DNA of 64,000 nt from positions 377,290 through 441,289 of the forward strand of contig PDUO01000015.1 in assembly GCA_003008705.1 (NCBI GenBank), written 5' to 3'. The stretch is from Pezicula radicicola (Eukaryota; Ascomycota; Leotiomycetes; Helotiales; Dermateaceae). The position numbers and the translations under genes were made by a program. Within the stretch, counting starts at the first letter, position 1. Every line of letters starts with the position of its first letter. The notes beneath the pieces were generated by a model. That model was not told where the DNA came from and did no database searches. It saw nothing but the letters and a program-made list of their open reading frames with translations. This document shows positions 32,434 through 45,677 of the stretch, piece by piece.

Positions 32434-35194
32434 ATCTAGTTGAAACATTTTCTTGGTTCTACTTTATACTTGTGCTTTTTGATATCTCTTTTTGTCTTTA
32501 TAGGGATTCTATCTTAAGTAGAGTGGGTTCTTGGGTTTTGGGCTTTTATTTATCATGTTAAAATGTCACGTTCTTGTATGCTTTTATGTGGACTACGGAG
32601 TATTGTACTGCACTTAAGGTGTTCTTACAATCTTTAAATTCCTTCGTTGTCTAATTCGTTCTTGTCTGTGGCTTTGTAAGACCCATCTGGTTTACTACTA
32701 GCGACTAGGGGATAATTTAATTGAAAAATCTAAGACTACAGAACTTAGAAAGTCTAAAGTATAAGGTGAACCACTTTATACATATAATCTAGTGAAGCTA
32801 CCAATTCTGAATCGGTGCAGGACAGTACATATATCCAAAAGTTACAGCTTCTGCTCTTGGTCTTCGGCACGATTAAGTATGTTTAGGAAGTCAGCCCCTA
32901 TGATATAGAACCAGTTCAAGTTGAGCCGTTCTTTGAGTATAAATTATAACTCGACTTTAAAACAATGCATTGTCCCTCGCTTAAAAAACAGGCTTTTCCG
33001 ACATACCCTTTTTCAAAATTATGTCTTTGGAAGTAGTTGAAGCTTTAATATCTTCAACTCAGGATTTTGACATGAGTCAAGCCCTGTAAATGAAGCCTTA
33101 TAGATGATGACATTCGAAAGTATGGTCCTATTTTCGAATCATGTCTGACTTATATTCCTAATAACCTTACTAGTAAATCCTCCTTCCTCTTCTATGGCTG
33201 GTAGGTTAATTTGCAAAATTTTGCAGCAGTTTTAATAATTGTTGATAGGACTTGTCAATGGCTTGATGAGTGCTAATATTAGCATGATTAGCGCTAAAGA
33301 TACAGAATATGGATTCTACCTAAGCGAGTCATTGATATTGGCAATGATAAAGTGTTTATCGATTATGCTCCACATTAGCGATGTCATCACGGTAGCTCGG
33401 TTAATAGGAGTCAATTTTCTTTAGGTCAATACACTTTACATTATACAAGATAATCCCAAAGTGCTGTGAATATAGTACAGAACTATCAAGGTTCTGTAAG
33501 CGAGCCAAGTAGCCGAGGACTACTTATATCGTAGCATTCGTTTCTATTCCGTATCATCAATCTATCAATCAATTATTACAATACAGACTAGTTCTACCTA
33601 TATTCTTACGAGTATACTCACCCTGGTGATCCCAACACAAAGACAAGACTACCAAGATATCCACAATAGACAATGTTTACAAGAATCTAACATTTACCAT
33701 TGTAGCAGCTAATCTTAGCAAGGTCTTGGAAAGACTCTCATGTAATACTAGCTTTTATTCTATGTGGACTAGCAGCCTGTGCAACCAAGAACGACTAGCA
33801 CCCTCTCCCCCACCATAATAGAGCTACATCCCCTAGATCACTCACATGCGGGTACCCTTCCCTCGTAGCGTGATTCTCTATGATTCCATGGTAACGCACG
33901 ACTACCTTTCCAGCGGTATCCCTTCTCAGAGGTTACATTCAGTGGCCCCGACGGATTTCGACGACGACGCCTTTCCAATATATATGCGCTTCCTTCTGCA
34001 ACTATCCCCTCCAGGACGGCACGTTAACATACGACGAACAAATTGCAGCTGCCGTCCTACGCAGCGGCGCATTGTATATCTTCAGAGGGCCAACAAGGGA
34101 CTACAACATCACTAACCAGATGCGGGCCAACCTTCATCATTACTTTATTATCAGGTTTCCTCTTTTTCGAGCTTATGTACTCTTTTTTTATATAGAAAAA
34201 TTCTTGTCAACTGAAACTTTGTTGTCATTGTGCAGTTTTAAATAGAGGTACTGTATATGTATTGAAGAGTAAACTCCCAAATAAAAATGTGAAAAGAATT
34301 ATTTCGTGTAGATACGTTATACTTTTCAGATTTCGAAGTAGCCCTAAGGCGATGAAAGATCACCTAGGAGGATACGGTGGAGAGTTAGAAGTGTTGAAAT
34401 TGCGACAGTGAAGCAAAATTTCATCTACTTAAACGTAAAATCTAACCTGGATAAAAAATACTCCAAAGGTTTATACACATTCTTTCAATATTCAAAAGAA
34501 CATAGTATTATGCATCTTATCTTATGGATGAAGGTGCAAAGATATTTAGAATCTCCTTGGCTTTGCTTTTAAAAACGACGCAGAACAAGCATAAGGTCTA
34601 ATAAGATTGTTGGGCCTACCACAGAAAGAAAGAGAAGTCCGAGAATGGAAATTAAAAGATTGCTTTATGAAATTCTGCAGATGTATTGCATAGGCTACTA
34701 CGGCTTTACAAGGTTAAGGATTTTAAAGTGGCCTTCTAGATTTGTTGTTCGAGATAGTTGGTGAGTTTAGGGCTATATATATAGAATTGTTAGGTGCGAG
34801 CTAAGAGCTCCTTAATTTACCTATGCAAACTCTACAGGGAATTTCCCTTAAAGAAGTTATTATCTGAAGAATATATTTCCGGTGCAAATAATATTTAGGA
34901 TTATTATAAATTTGAATAGAATAGCAAATTTAAATATAACCCTTGTTCTGGGTTGCTGGCTGAATCTGTTTAGAGTATGAAACCATTTTATTGTGTTGTT
35001 AGCTGGTCGCTTAAGGCTGCATAGGGAAAAATGATGTGTGTTCATTATTTGTATTTTAGGGAGGGGGAGGGACAAGAGGGATTTAGTTGTGGAGAGCTGA
35101 TGGAAGAGTCGAGGGGGATGAAGAGATATGTAAGAAGATGACTTGATTAAATGTAAATGATTTCATTTTTGGATCATGGAGTTGTTCTTGGCTA
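32434..35194. other. AT-rich accessory region without intact genes
   Basis: About 2.8 kb with many stops in all frames. Holds the candidate LTR (33240-33637) and, after it, a degraded region up to about 34130. The short frame at 33846-34115 has no recognisable domain. The rest looks like decayed sequence. Confidence 0.5.
33240..33637 (+). mobile_element. Candidate LTR (TGTTG...CAACA), degraded element
   Basis: A 398-bp block begins TGTTGATAGG and ends ATCCCAACA, the inverted TGTTG/CAACA termini typical of Ty1/copia-type LTRs. It contains a pyrimidine/A-rich stretch near its 3' end (TCAATCAATTATTACAATAC). No matching target-site duplication flanks the block, as expected if it is a 5' LTR followed by a decayed body rather than a solo LTR. 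No second LTR or intact gag/pol found. Orientation is guessed. Confidence 0.35.
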
Positions 35195-35300
35195 CTGATT
35201 TGATTTCAGCTACAGATTTTATTTGAGTGACCGAGTTCATCCATCTAAGCCGTTAAGTTCATTTGAGTAACCATGTGAACCTGAGTGACCAACTCATTCA
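35195..35300 (-). repeat. Degenerate 18-20 bp tandem repeat, copy C (minus orientation)
   Basis: On the minus strand: GGTTACTCAAATGAACTT, GGTCACTCAAATAAAATC and GGTCACTCAGGTTCAC. It abuts the 3' end of the BTB gene and overlaps its stop region. It pairs in inverted orientation with copy D beyond the gene's 5' end. Confidence 0.6.
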
Positions 35301-36184
35301 GAGTCACCCACGAAGACAACATCTTCAGTGAACGAATATCCTTCTGGCTTGCTTGGATGAAAATGATATCTGCACGGGTCCCGATCCCAAGGACGTGCCA
35401 TTTGGTGTTCAACTTCAAAGTTGCGCAACGTGTGAAAAGCGTATTGCATAAGCTGGATGATGAATTGGCGACCCCAAGTGCTTCCGGTTCCGGGTATGAT
35501 ATCAGATATTTGCGCAATTTGACAGTCGGCTAAGATCTCGTCAAGAATGTACTGTCGGAGTGGGGAATTGGCAAGGTCCGTATTTCTGTAAACCAGCTCA
35601 ACAATGGTGCACCCGAGCAATCCAAACCCCTTTTCAAAGGAAGACTGTCCTGTGGAAATGAGCAGGTCCATAATTGCATTCTGGAAGTTTGGCGCTTGTA
35701 GGACGGAACCCAAGAAGAAAAGTTGTACCAACTGCTGACCAAGCATATTAAAGAGCTGCCCGCGTGTGGATGATTTGTCTTGAGCAGAGACATTGACCAG
35801 ATCTTTGGCCTTCTTGGTATCCTTTGTTTCCACCCAACTGACAAAAATGCGAAACAAATTGGGCTCTTCGTTGATTAGGCACACTAAGAGGATACGGATA
35901 TCAGTTCCAATGAGTCAGGGGGGAGTAGGAAGATAATACACACCAACTATTTCACGATCAGAGAGCCAGGATTTCTTGCATGCAGCCTTGAAGAACTGGG
36001 ACTCATCGCAGATCTTGAGCTTGGAAACGCTGAACTTGACATTAACTCTGCCGACAAGAACCGTAATCGTGGTGCGAGCCTCCTGCTGAGATTTCCTCAT
36101 ATTGAAGTCAGCATAATAGCTTAGCCTACTAGAATATAGATTGGCTTACAGAGAAACCTTCAGCTTCTTATTTGGGGGTTCCAT
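35294..36184 (-). CDS. BTB/POZ-like fungal protein
   Basis: Three exons, 36184-36150, 36095-35944 and 35883-35294 (introns of 54 and 60 nt), 258 aa. The start MEPPNKKLKVSL is followed by a BTB fold: ITVLVGRVNVKFSVSKLKICDESQFFKAAC, then EEPNLFRIFVSWVET. This is the usual fungal pattern of V-x-F-x-V-[HS]-K-x-x-L-x-x-x-S-x-[FY]-F-x-x-A. A helical region follows with NSPLRQYILDEIL. The C-terminus carries W-x-R-D-x-C-x-Y-H-x-H-P, also present in the second BTB protein of this window (48199-49019). BTB domains mediate protein-protein contacts, sometimes with Cul3 ligases; the partner here is unknown. The small first exon is inferred by frame and splice sites and is the least certain part. Confidence 0.75.
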
Positions 36185-37052
36185 CGTTGAAGTTGAACTG
36201 TTGATGTTGTTTGAGAAAATGGATAGGCTAGACTAGCAGAGAAGGAGAAAAATATCAACCGACACTAGCGCGGGGTGCCCTTCAATGGTGAAGGTGATAT
36301 TTGAAGCGTCAAAGCTGAGAACGAAGTAAATTTTTGGTTACTAAAATAGCCCGAATTAAGGCTAATAGCATGAAGGTTAAATTCACTATACGCAGACCAA
36401 CTAATCGAGTTGCCTACCCAATTTCAATTACTCAGACCAAGCCAGTTACTTAGACTAGTATACTTCCCAAATCAAGGCAAAGCACTTTCATTCTCTCGCC
36501 CTACAGACTACAATAAACACAAACACAAACCCAAATTCCCACCAAAACTCAAGTAAGTCCAATAACACACACCCACAAATATAAAACCCATAAAACCAAC
36601 CTTACCTTATCTCATCTCATCTAACCCTATCCACTCTCATCACTATAAACAACTTGGAAACCTAATCCCAACCTAACTCCTCTACGTACCAACTCAACTC
36701 CTCTACATAATACACAATTAAACCAAACAAGACACAATGTATAGAATATAAGCAGAGGAATGTGTACACTTTTAGAGGTGTATTTCGTAAAATGTAAAGA
36801 ATAAGGTTGATTGCTCGCTTAATTATGGAAACTATCTACTAGATCTAGGTAGGTAGATAGTTAGGTAAATAGTACTGTACTTACTACCTCACATCCAATT
36901 CCTATCCTAAAAGGGTGAAAAACAAAGGCCCATTTACTTCTCTAAACCAATTTTGAAGTGTGTACTTTCATTCTATGTCATCGTCTTATTGCCTATCTAC
37001 AAGCATTCAATAACCTAGCGGATTTTCACGCTTTCATATCCAATCCTCTATC
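36185..37052. other. Intergenic, AC-rich and repeat-bearing
   Basis: Promoter of the BTB gene, repeat copy D, an A/C-rich stretch (36500-36730) and the 3' side of the peptidase gene. No gene seen. Confidence 0.45.
36385..36480 (+). repeat. Degenerate 18-20 bp tandem repeat, copy D (plus orientation)
   Basis: Units such as CAATTACTCAGACCAAG, CAGTTACTTAGACTAG and GAGTTGCCTACCCAATTTCA. Short and diverged. Opposite orientation to copy C across the BTB gene. Confidence 0.5.
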
Positions 37053-39565
37053 TCACTTTAGACTATCAGCGGCCTTGTGCAAAGTATCCTCAATAATACC
37101 AACCCAACGTTCAGCATTTCCAAAGTCCTTGGCATCAATACTCTCCTGTAGGCCCGGGAAAACCGCACCTGCATACCCAGTCCACAAACCTGGTGCGAAC
37201 ACGACATGCTTGAACCATGATCGTCCATCAAGCCCTTCGCTATACAAAAACTTCCTCTCCAAGAACTTGTACTTGGAGTTAACTTTACGGATGTTGTAGT
37301 AGAGACGGAGCTTGGAGAACCATTTCCACCATGGGATACTATCTCCTGCTTCCTCGGCGAGAACAGCAGCAAAAGCGTCGTGGGCTACGGCAGCGGTGTA
37401 AAGTTTCTTAGCTGCTTTGTCGAGCTTGTGGAGTGAATGCTTCAGCTTGTTGATATTTCCTTGAGCTGAAATAATAGCAGGGCGAGCACGTGCTTCGAGC
37501 TCATCAGCTTCGGTTTGGATACCAGCAATTACCGCATCAACCTTCGATTCAACCCCTTTAATATACGACTGCAAAGCGATTGCATAGTCGGTGGCGTTTA
37601 GTGGAATAACCGGAGTCTCTGCAATTCTAGCAGTGTAGAGACCCCAGAGCTTTGCCATTGTGGCATGGTAGTGGAAGCCTGGGTCTCCGTATGTGTTCAT
37701 CCAGTAGTATGAATCATAATTCGAGTGGTAATGATAGACAGGAGGACCTCCAGCGGCGTTCGGATCAGGTCCAAAACCCATATCAAGAGATGGAACACCA
37801 GCGAAGTCCTGGAACGCTGTAAAATCCGAGCCACTTCCCATAGTGCCAATCTTGCCATTCCAGAGGTCACGAATAGTTTGGCCAGGAATGGTTTGATTTG
37901 GCGATGGGACCAACGCAGTGATTTCATAGAGCACCTTGTTCAACAATGGACTTGCGTGGGCTTGAAAGATAGGTCCAGTAGTAGCCACATCAACATTGAT
38001 ATATGCGACATTGGCATGAGTAAGCCATGGCAGATACTGCTCGACCCACTCTGTGGATCCAATAAGACCATACTCTTCTCCATCCCAGCTTGCAAAGACG
38101 ATGGTGCGGAGTGGTTTCCATCCTTTAGATAGTGCGACACCAAAACTGCGGATCACTTCATTGAGAGCAGCGGAACCACTGTTAGGATCTCCTGCTCCGC
38201 CTGCAATCCATGCATCACGGTGGTTTCCAATTACTACCACTTCGTCGGTTAAAGTTCCGTTGATGACTCCAATGACATCCCAGAGCGGAGTGGTGACATA
38301 TTCCTGTTCATTCACAAGGTTTAGAACCAGATTGTCGGGGGAGGGACCAACGTTGTATTCGACACCCTTGTAGCCGAGGCCAGTGTTTCTCTCCCACCAT
38401 TTATTCAAGTCCTTGGCACTTGGCCCGTGGCCGTTGAGGGCTTTCAAAATGGGCAATGCGTCTACATAAGAGATAGGAATAGAAGGAATGGATGGGATTG
38501 CACCCTCAACAGGCTCACGCGGAACACCAGGTAAGGACGGGTAGCCCGGTGTTGTGCTAGTCAAGGTCAGCAAAGCCAAAATATGAGATTGGTCCACGCT
38601 TACGGATCTCCTGGGGCAATACTCAAGAACTGAGTGCTTCCACGTTGAACACTGCTAGGATTTCTTCCAGGTCCATCAGGATACAGATCAGCTCCATTTT
38701 CGTCTGTTGCCCCTCCATCATCACCAGGGTCGCTGTACAGAATACAGCCAACAGCTCCCAAATCTTGCGCACGCTTGACCTTGAGGCCTCGGAAGATACC
38801 GCCATATCTCGCAATAGCAATCTTTCCCTCAATACTGACATTAGCTGCAATCAAATCTTCAAAATCCTGGTAAGTTCCGTAGTTAACATAAACGAATGGT
38901 GCGGTGACATTTCCAGATGCAGAGTATCCATGGAAAGTGGGGATTCTGTTCTCGAGTCCAGATGTTGGGTCTTCTTCGAGCACATCCTCTTCCAAACTGG
39001 CCTCAAATTTTAATTTCCAAGCATCTACCTCTGTCTCAACGCCCGCATTGTTGACAGTCTTGCTCTTCTTGCTCTCATACAGGGCAAGTCGATGGCCTAA
39101 GGGATAGTTGATGTAAACATCGTAGGCCACAATATCAGACTTGATGCCAAATTCCTCCCATCTCTCCTGCGTCCATAGCACCTGGCTGTAGTTCTTTCCT
39201 GCGAGATGGGGCCCAGCCGTGTAGTACTTGCTCCATTCTTGCGCCTTCTCTGCCTTGGGTGTCTCCAACAAGATGGTCTGCAGCTCCTGGTAGGTGATGG
39301 CACTCGTTCTATCCTCAGGGTGGCCTGGCACAGGTGGTGCCGTGTGAGGAGGTCGTGGGTACTTGTGATGATGATGGTGCGAAGGGAAGAAGGCGAGGGG
39401 TAGGAGGAAGAGTATGAATGCGGCGATCAAGGTTGAGCCAAATGCGATGGTGCAGAAGCGCCGCACTACGCCATGGCTGTATCGTTGACGAGGCGGGGCA
39501 ACGCGCACTGTTGCGATCAAGGGCGTTCGTTCATCCATCTTTTTCTCCTCCAGTATGCTGCCCAT
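37053..39565 (-). CDS. M28 metallopeptidase, glutamate carboxypeptidase II / transferrin-receptor-like, membrane-bound
   Basis: Two exons, 39565-38604 and 38556-37053 (47-nt intron), 821 aa. A short cytoplasmic N-terminus with DERTPLI is followed by a signal anchor at about residues 40-62 (STLIAAFILFLLPLAFF), then a His-rich stretch, so this is a type II membrane protein. A protease-associated insert (about 165-300, VNYGTYQDFEDL and GKIAIARYGG) lies in the M28 catalytic domain. Zinc ligands and base are present in the order seen in PSMA: H-R-D in VVIGNHRDAW, D in AGDPNSGSAA, E-E in FASWDGEEYGLIGSTEW, D in VAYINVDVA, and H in YHYHSNYDSYYW. A TfR-like dimerisation domain ends the protein. It probably trims peptides in the vacuole, secretory pathway or outside the cell. 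The start at 39565 (MGSILEEKKMDERTP) is the first ATG; the frame upstream opens with GTG. Confidence 0.93.
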
Positions 39566-40646
39566 GACGTTTAGCTGGCGCACTGCAGGCGACGAAAGGA
39601 TCGAGCTTCAACAAGGGTGGCGTTTTGGGGACGAAGCTCTCTCTCAAGCTAGTCTGCAGTTGCACAACAACCCCTTGCAGCTAGGTGAACATCCAATGCA
39701 CTAATTGGAGTCCAAACCTTGTAGGTAGGAGGAGATTGAAAGGAAAGAGGATGTTTGCTTGCCTTTATCAAATATTGAGGCTATCACGACATTGACGGGC
39801 AAAGATACGTAATGCCCACTCTTGAACTCCTGATCTAACTCCGCATCAGTGGAGGGTCCCAGAGATTACCGGTAGGACGAAAGATATGGCGACCGCCTTC
39901 TATGTTTGGGTGGCGGGAGTGGTGGCGGGGCAAAAACACGAAGAAAAAAACATGTGGATGAGTCAGCAGTCGGCCAATGCCTTCTCCGGGCAATGGGAGA
40001 TCAATCGATACAGGTGGAGGCCCATTGGCAGACTTTTCTGGCCCGAGATACGTTGACTGCAGAAACTTCACTTCTCCGACCCTTCTTGCACACTAAGTCC
40101 CTGTAGACTTTCCTCGAGAAGCCTGCTATCAAAATAATTTACCCTAAAATTCAACAGTCGTGAAGCACCAATCAACTACAATAAAGCCCCCGCATATTTG
40201 CCCAAGTCATTTCATTTCAAGAGAAGTTCCAATTCATGATATCATGCTTGGCTTCACCGTCCTTCACGAGCAGGGCGTCGTAGTAGTATGCGATATGCGG
40301 CATCTATCCTCATGCACCTCCCACCCACTCTCGTACTTCCGTCACCGGATCTCTTGCCGCCGCCCCTGCTGGACGCGGGCAAGGTGAAGCTTGACTTATT
40401 GAAGGAAAGCGCCCAATGACTTCCTGGTCCAGAATGAGAAAGATGGGTATTTCGAACTCCGTTCTTTTCTTTTCTCCTCCGCCATCATATATATATATAA
40501 ACAATACCAAGCAGCGGTTTTGAAAGTCCTAGCTACCCCTTCTCCAACCATCACTCTTTCTCCAGGTCATCCATGAACGCACCCGAGAACAGGAATCCGT
40601 CCGTCAGACAGTTGCCAACCTTTAAAGCCCTCTTACCGCCTTCGAC
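39566..40646. promoter_or_regulatory. Divergent promoter, M28 peptidase / MFS transporter
   Basis: About 1.1 kb shared by two genes pointing apart. A C/T-rich tract (40462-40480) followed by a (TA)n TATA-like run (40487-40500) lies about 150 bp before the MFS ATG and is a good core-promoter candidate for it. No gene seen. Confidence 0.45.
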
Positions 40647-42943
40647 ATGGCCAAAAAGGTCGGACCGCCAAAACTGCCTTCGAAGCAACTGGCAATCCTT
40701 GGTATGTGCACAGAATCAAAACCTTCGCATTATTTACCAAGTACCAAGTGTGCCATCCAGGACGAGTGAAACCCATGTTTCTAGCATTGAGAGAAGAATC
40801 TTGACTCCTCGGAAGAACTTTGCAAGGACCATGTCTCCATGTCTTATCTTGTTGTGGTCACGCAGTGCTCTTGTCACACCCAACCTTTTTTAGAGCCTTT
40901 TTTTTTCGTCGGATTTTTCTGTCAGATCCTCTTGCACTAATTTACTAATTTACTAATTTACTGTACCGACCCACCCTTGAAGTGTCGCTAATTAGTTCGC
41001 AGCAATATGTCGATTTGCAGAACCGGTCGCCTTGACTTCAGTCTATCCCTACCTGGTAAGGCGCACTGCTGCTAAAAATCTCCGACTGGCGCTAATGTAA
41101 GCCAATAGCCCGAAATGATTGAGAGTTTTGGCATTGAGAGAAAAGAGGTCGCAAAATGGGCAGGCATCACGTCGGCTGCCTTTTCTCTATCGCAATGCTG
41201 CACAGCTATTGTCTGGGGGAGACTCTCCGATAAGATTGGTCGGAAACCAACTATTCTCATTGGCTTGACATGCACCATGATCTGCAGCATCATCTGGGGC
41301 TTGTCAACCACTCTTCCCATGGCAATTATAGCTCGAGCACTGTCTGGCGGCTGTAATGGAAATGGTAAGTGTCCTACGCCTGAAAGAGAATGTGGAGAAA
41401 GCAGTATCTAACTGACTTCCTTAGTGGGCATTATTCGTACCATGGTTGCCGAGATGGTCCCTGAAAAAGAACTCCAACCGAGGGCATTTTCTATCATGCC
41501 CCTCGTATGGAGTCTGGGTAGCATTTTCGGCCCCTCATTTGGAGGCTTCTTTGCCAAGCCAGTCGAGAATCTGCCTGGTCTGTTTGGAGACAGCAAGTTC
41601 CTGGCGAGATTCCCATTCGCTCTGCCCAATCTTGTAGCGGGCTGCATCTTCCTTGTCGGAATCACGACCGGTATTCTGTTTTTGAGGGTAGGGCTTTTTA
41701 ATCCTCTCTGTACTTCAGCGCATGTACTAAACCTGACTAGGAAACACTCGAGTCCAAGAAGCATTCGTCGGACTACGGTCGCGTTCTTGGGGAGAAACTG
41801 GTGGGTCTCTTCAAGAAGAAAAAACCAAAGCATATCTGGACGCACTCAGGCTACATTGACGAGGGTACGACACTCCTCCGACCTACTTCCCGCGACTCAA
41901 GTTCATCAAAAGTCTTCGACGACGAATGGCGACCCAGCAAACCTGTTCTAGCACGGCCTACCATGGTTGAAGTATTTACTCGCCAGTCAGTCATCAACTT
42001 GATCGTTTACACTTTTTTGGCACTCCACTCTGTAGCCTACGATCAACTCCTTCCGATTTTCATGCATCATCCACGCCAAGTACCAGATGCCGATAACACT
42101 CAACTCCCGTTCAAATTCTCCGGTGGTTTCGGTCTTGGCTCAGGCCGCATCGGTACGCTCTTCACCATGTATGGTGTCTGCGGCTGCTTAGTTCAGTTCT
42201 TGATCTTCCCACCGGTTGCACGCCGTTACGGGGTTCTCAACTGCTTCAAAGTCTGCGGTGTAACATTTCCTCTCATCTGCCTCATTACACCATACACAGC
42301 ACTAATCCAATCCCCAACCACTCAACAAGCAGCCATCTTCTTCATCATGGTTGTAAAATGCTTCGCTGTCATCTTCGCATTTCCGTGCTCCGTCATCCTC
42401 TTAACCAACTCAGCCGTCAGCTTACGAATCCTAGGAACGCTTAACGGATTTGCTGTTTCCATCTCGGCAGTCGGAAGAGCCATCGGTCCCGCAATGGGAG
42501 GAGCTTCTTTCACATGGGGTCTCGAGAGAGGATACGTAATAACGCCTTGGTGGCTACTGGCCATCATCTCCGGAATAGGCGCTATACCAATTTGGTGGTT
42601 AGTAGAAATGGACGGGTTCAGCAAGACGAACGAGAGCGACTCCGAGAGCGACACAGAAGAAGAAGAAGATAGATTACCGCAGATTGTTAAAGACGAAGAA
42701 GAAAGAGCCCTTCTCAATGGTGACGAGATATTGAAACCAGATGAAGCCGAAGAGGCATTGAGTGTTGTAGAAGGACCTGCGTTAAGTAGTAGTCCCCAAA
42801 CAATCAGGTTCGATGATAGAAGAATGTCGAGTCCTATTGGGATTCGAGGTGGAAGTGTTGGGCCGGGTGGTGGTAGAAGGTTGAGTAATGGACTTGGACA
42901 CTCGAATGTTGGACATGGAACTGGTGGGACTAGTTTCTCTTGA
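40647..42943 (+). CDS. MFS transporter, DHA1/ZIFL-like
   Basis: Five exons, 40647-40701, 41003-41055, 41109-41364, 41425-41687 and 41741-42943, 609 aa. The N-terminus LPSKQLAILAICRFAEPVALTS continues into YLPEMIESFGIERKEVAKWAG, the start shared by fungal homologues of plant ZIFL and yeast YCR023C proteins. WGRLSDKIGRKPT is the MFS loop-2 signature; RTMVAEMVPEKELQPRAFSIMP and GPSFGGFFAKP follow. A long, charged central loop separates the two six-helix halves. The tail is acidic (ESDSESDTEEEED) and then Gly/Ser-rich. It is likely a proton-coupled exporter of small molecules or metals; the substrate cannot be read from sequence. Intron 1 is unusually long (301 nt), so exon 1 is less certain than the rest, though the junction reads through in family sequence. 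Confidence 0.88.
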
Positions 42944-44085
42944 TATGATTGATGGTTCTAGATATGAATTATGGGAGCATGAAGCATGAAGCATGGAGTA
43001 TGAAGCGATGATTAATGTTTTAACTGGTAGATGGTCTTGTAACGTATGCATTGTTCTATTAATAAAGTACCTTTTTTAAAGATATATACTTAATGGGAGA
43101 TAATATTCTTTATTTATACCTACAGTTAGATACATCGTTGGAAGTAATAGCTATTTAGTAGATAAGGTGATTACTATGTAGCTCGCTTAAGTACCTATAA
43201 CACTATCCCCCCTTAATAAACGTGATTTTTTGAAGTCTGTACTACAAATAAGTTTAAAGTAGAGTAAATATATAATAAATTATTTATTAATTTCTTTTCT
43301 TTTTCTTCTAAGTACTTTCTTAATACTCTTTATATATACCTAGTAGTTAATAGATAACTTAAGGAAGAGAAGAAAAGAGAAGATATTATAAAGTAATAGA
43401 AGTAGAGGGCTTAGAAGTTTTATTACTAGATATTATTTAGATTTAAGGATATAAAATTAAATATACTTTAGTAGTATAGTTGGTTTAGGTTTTAGAGAAG
43501 AGAGTTTAATGGTTTTTTAACTACCTTATTATTTTTTTTGAAAAGCTCTTTTCTCTATAAGTAGTCATGTAATAATATTGTAGCGTAGTATAGTGTAGTT
43601 AAATACTTTTCTATGGTGCTCTTTAGAAGGAATGTATATAAATTTACCTAGTTTTGTACTGTAATGTGTTAAGCTGCAATAGCAAAGTAAGCATTTGGTA
43701 AGACGAAGCGAAGTGAAACTTGAGAATTTCTTAAAAGTATATATATGTATATACCTAGGTAGATCATGTGAAGTTATTTACTTACTACCCATCTCAAACT
43801 TCCATACCCATAAAAACAGATAAGAAAACCCATCCCCTTACTCACTTACTACCTCGCTCGCTCGCTTATAGAACCTAGGTACTTTCATAACCATTCCAAA
43901 CCCCCACACTTATCCAAGAATATAACTCAAACTATCAAAACCCCCCAACATTCAACCATAAAACCCTCTCATCCCCTTCTCTCCCTTCTCCAATCCCTCA
44001 ACCCCACTCCATCCACAACTTCCAAATCATTTGAACAGCGGACTCTGAAACAGAAAACTCTGAGGTGGAATTTAACTCAACTCAT
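42944..44085. other. AT/TA-rich island between convergent genes
   Basis: From 43080 to 43760 the DNA is strongly TA-rich with no frame, resembling mutated transposon debris. A short block near 43206 (TATCCCCCCTTAATAAACGTG-like) resembles one at 47280, suggesting both islands derive from related elements. From 43790 to 44040 it is A/C-rich. Confidence 0.5.

Positions 44086-45677
<1,592 letters not shown>

Noticed and set aside
33846..34115. 89-codon frame after the candidate LTR
   Set aside because: Could be a gag relic, but I cannot see a zinc knuckle or any recognised segment.
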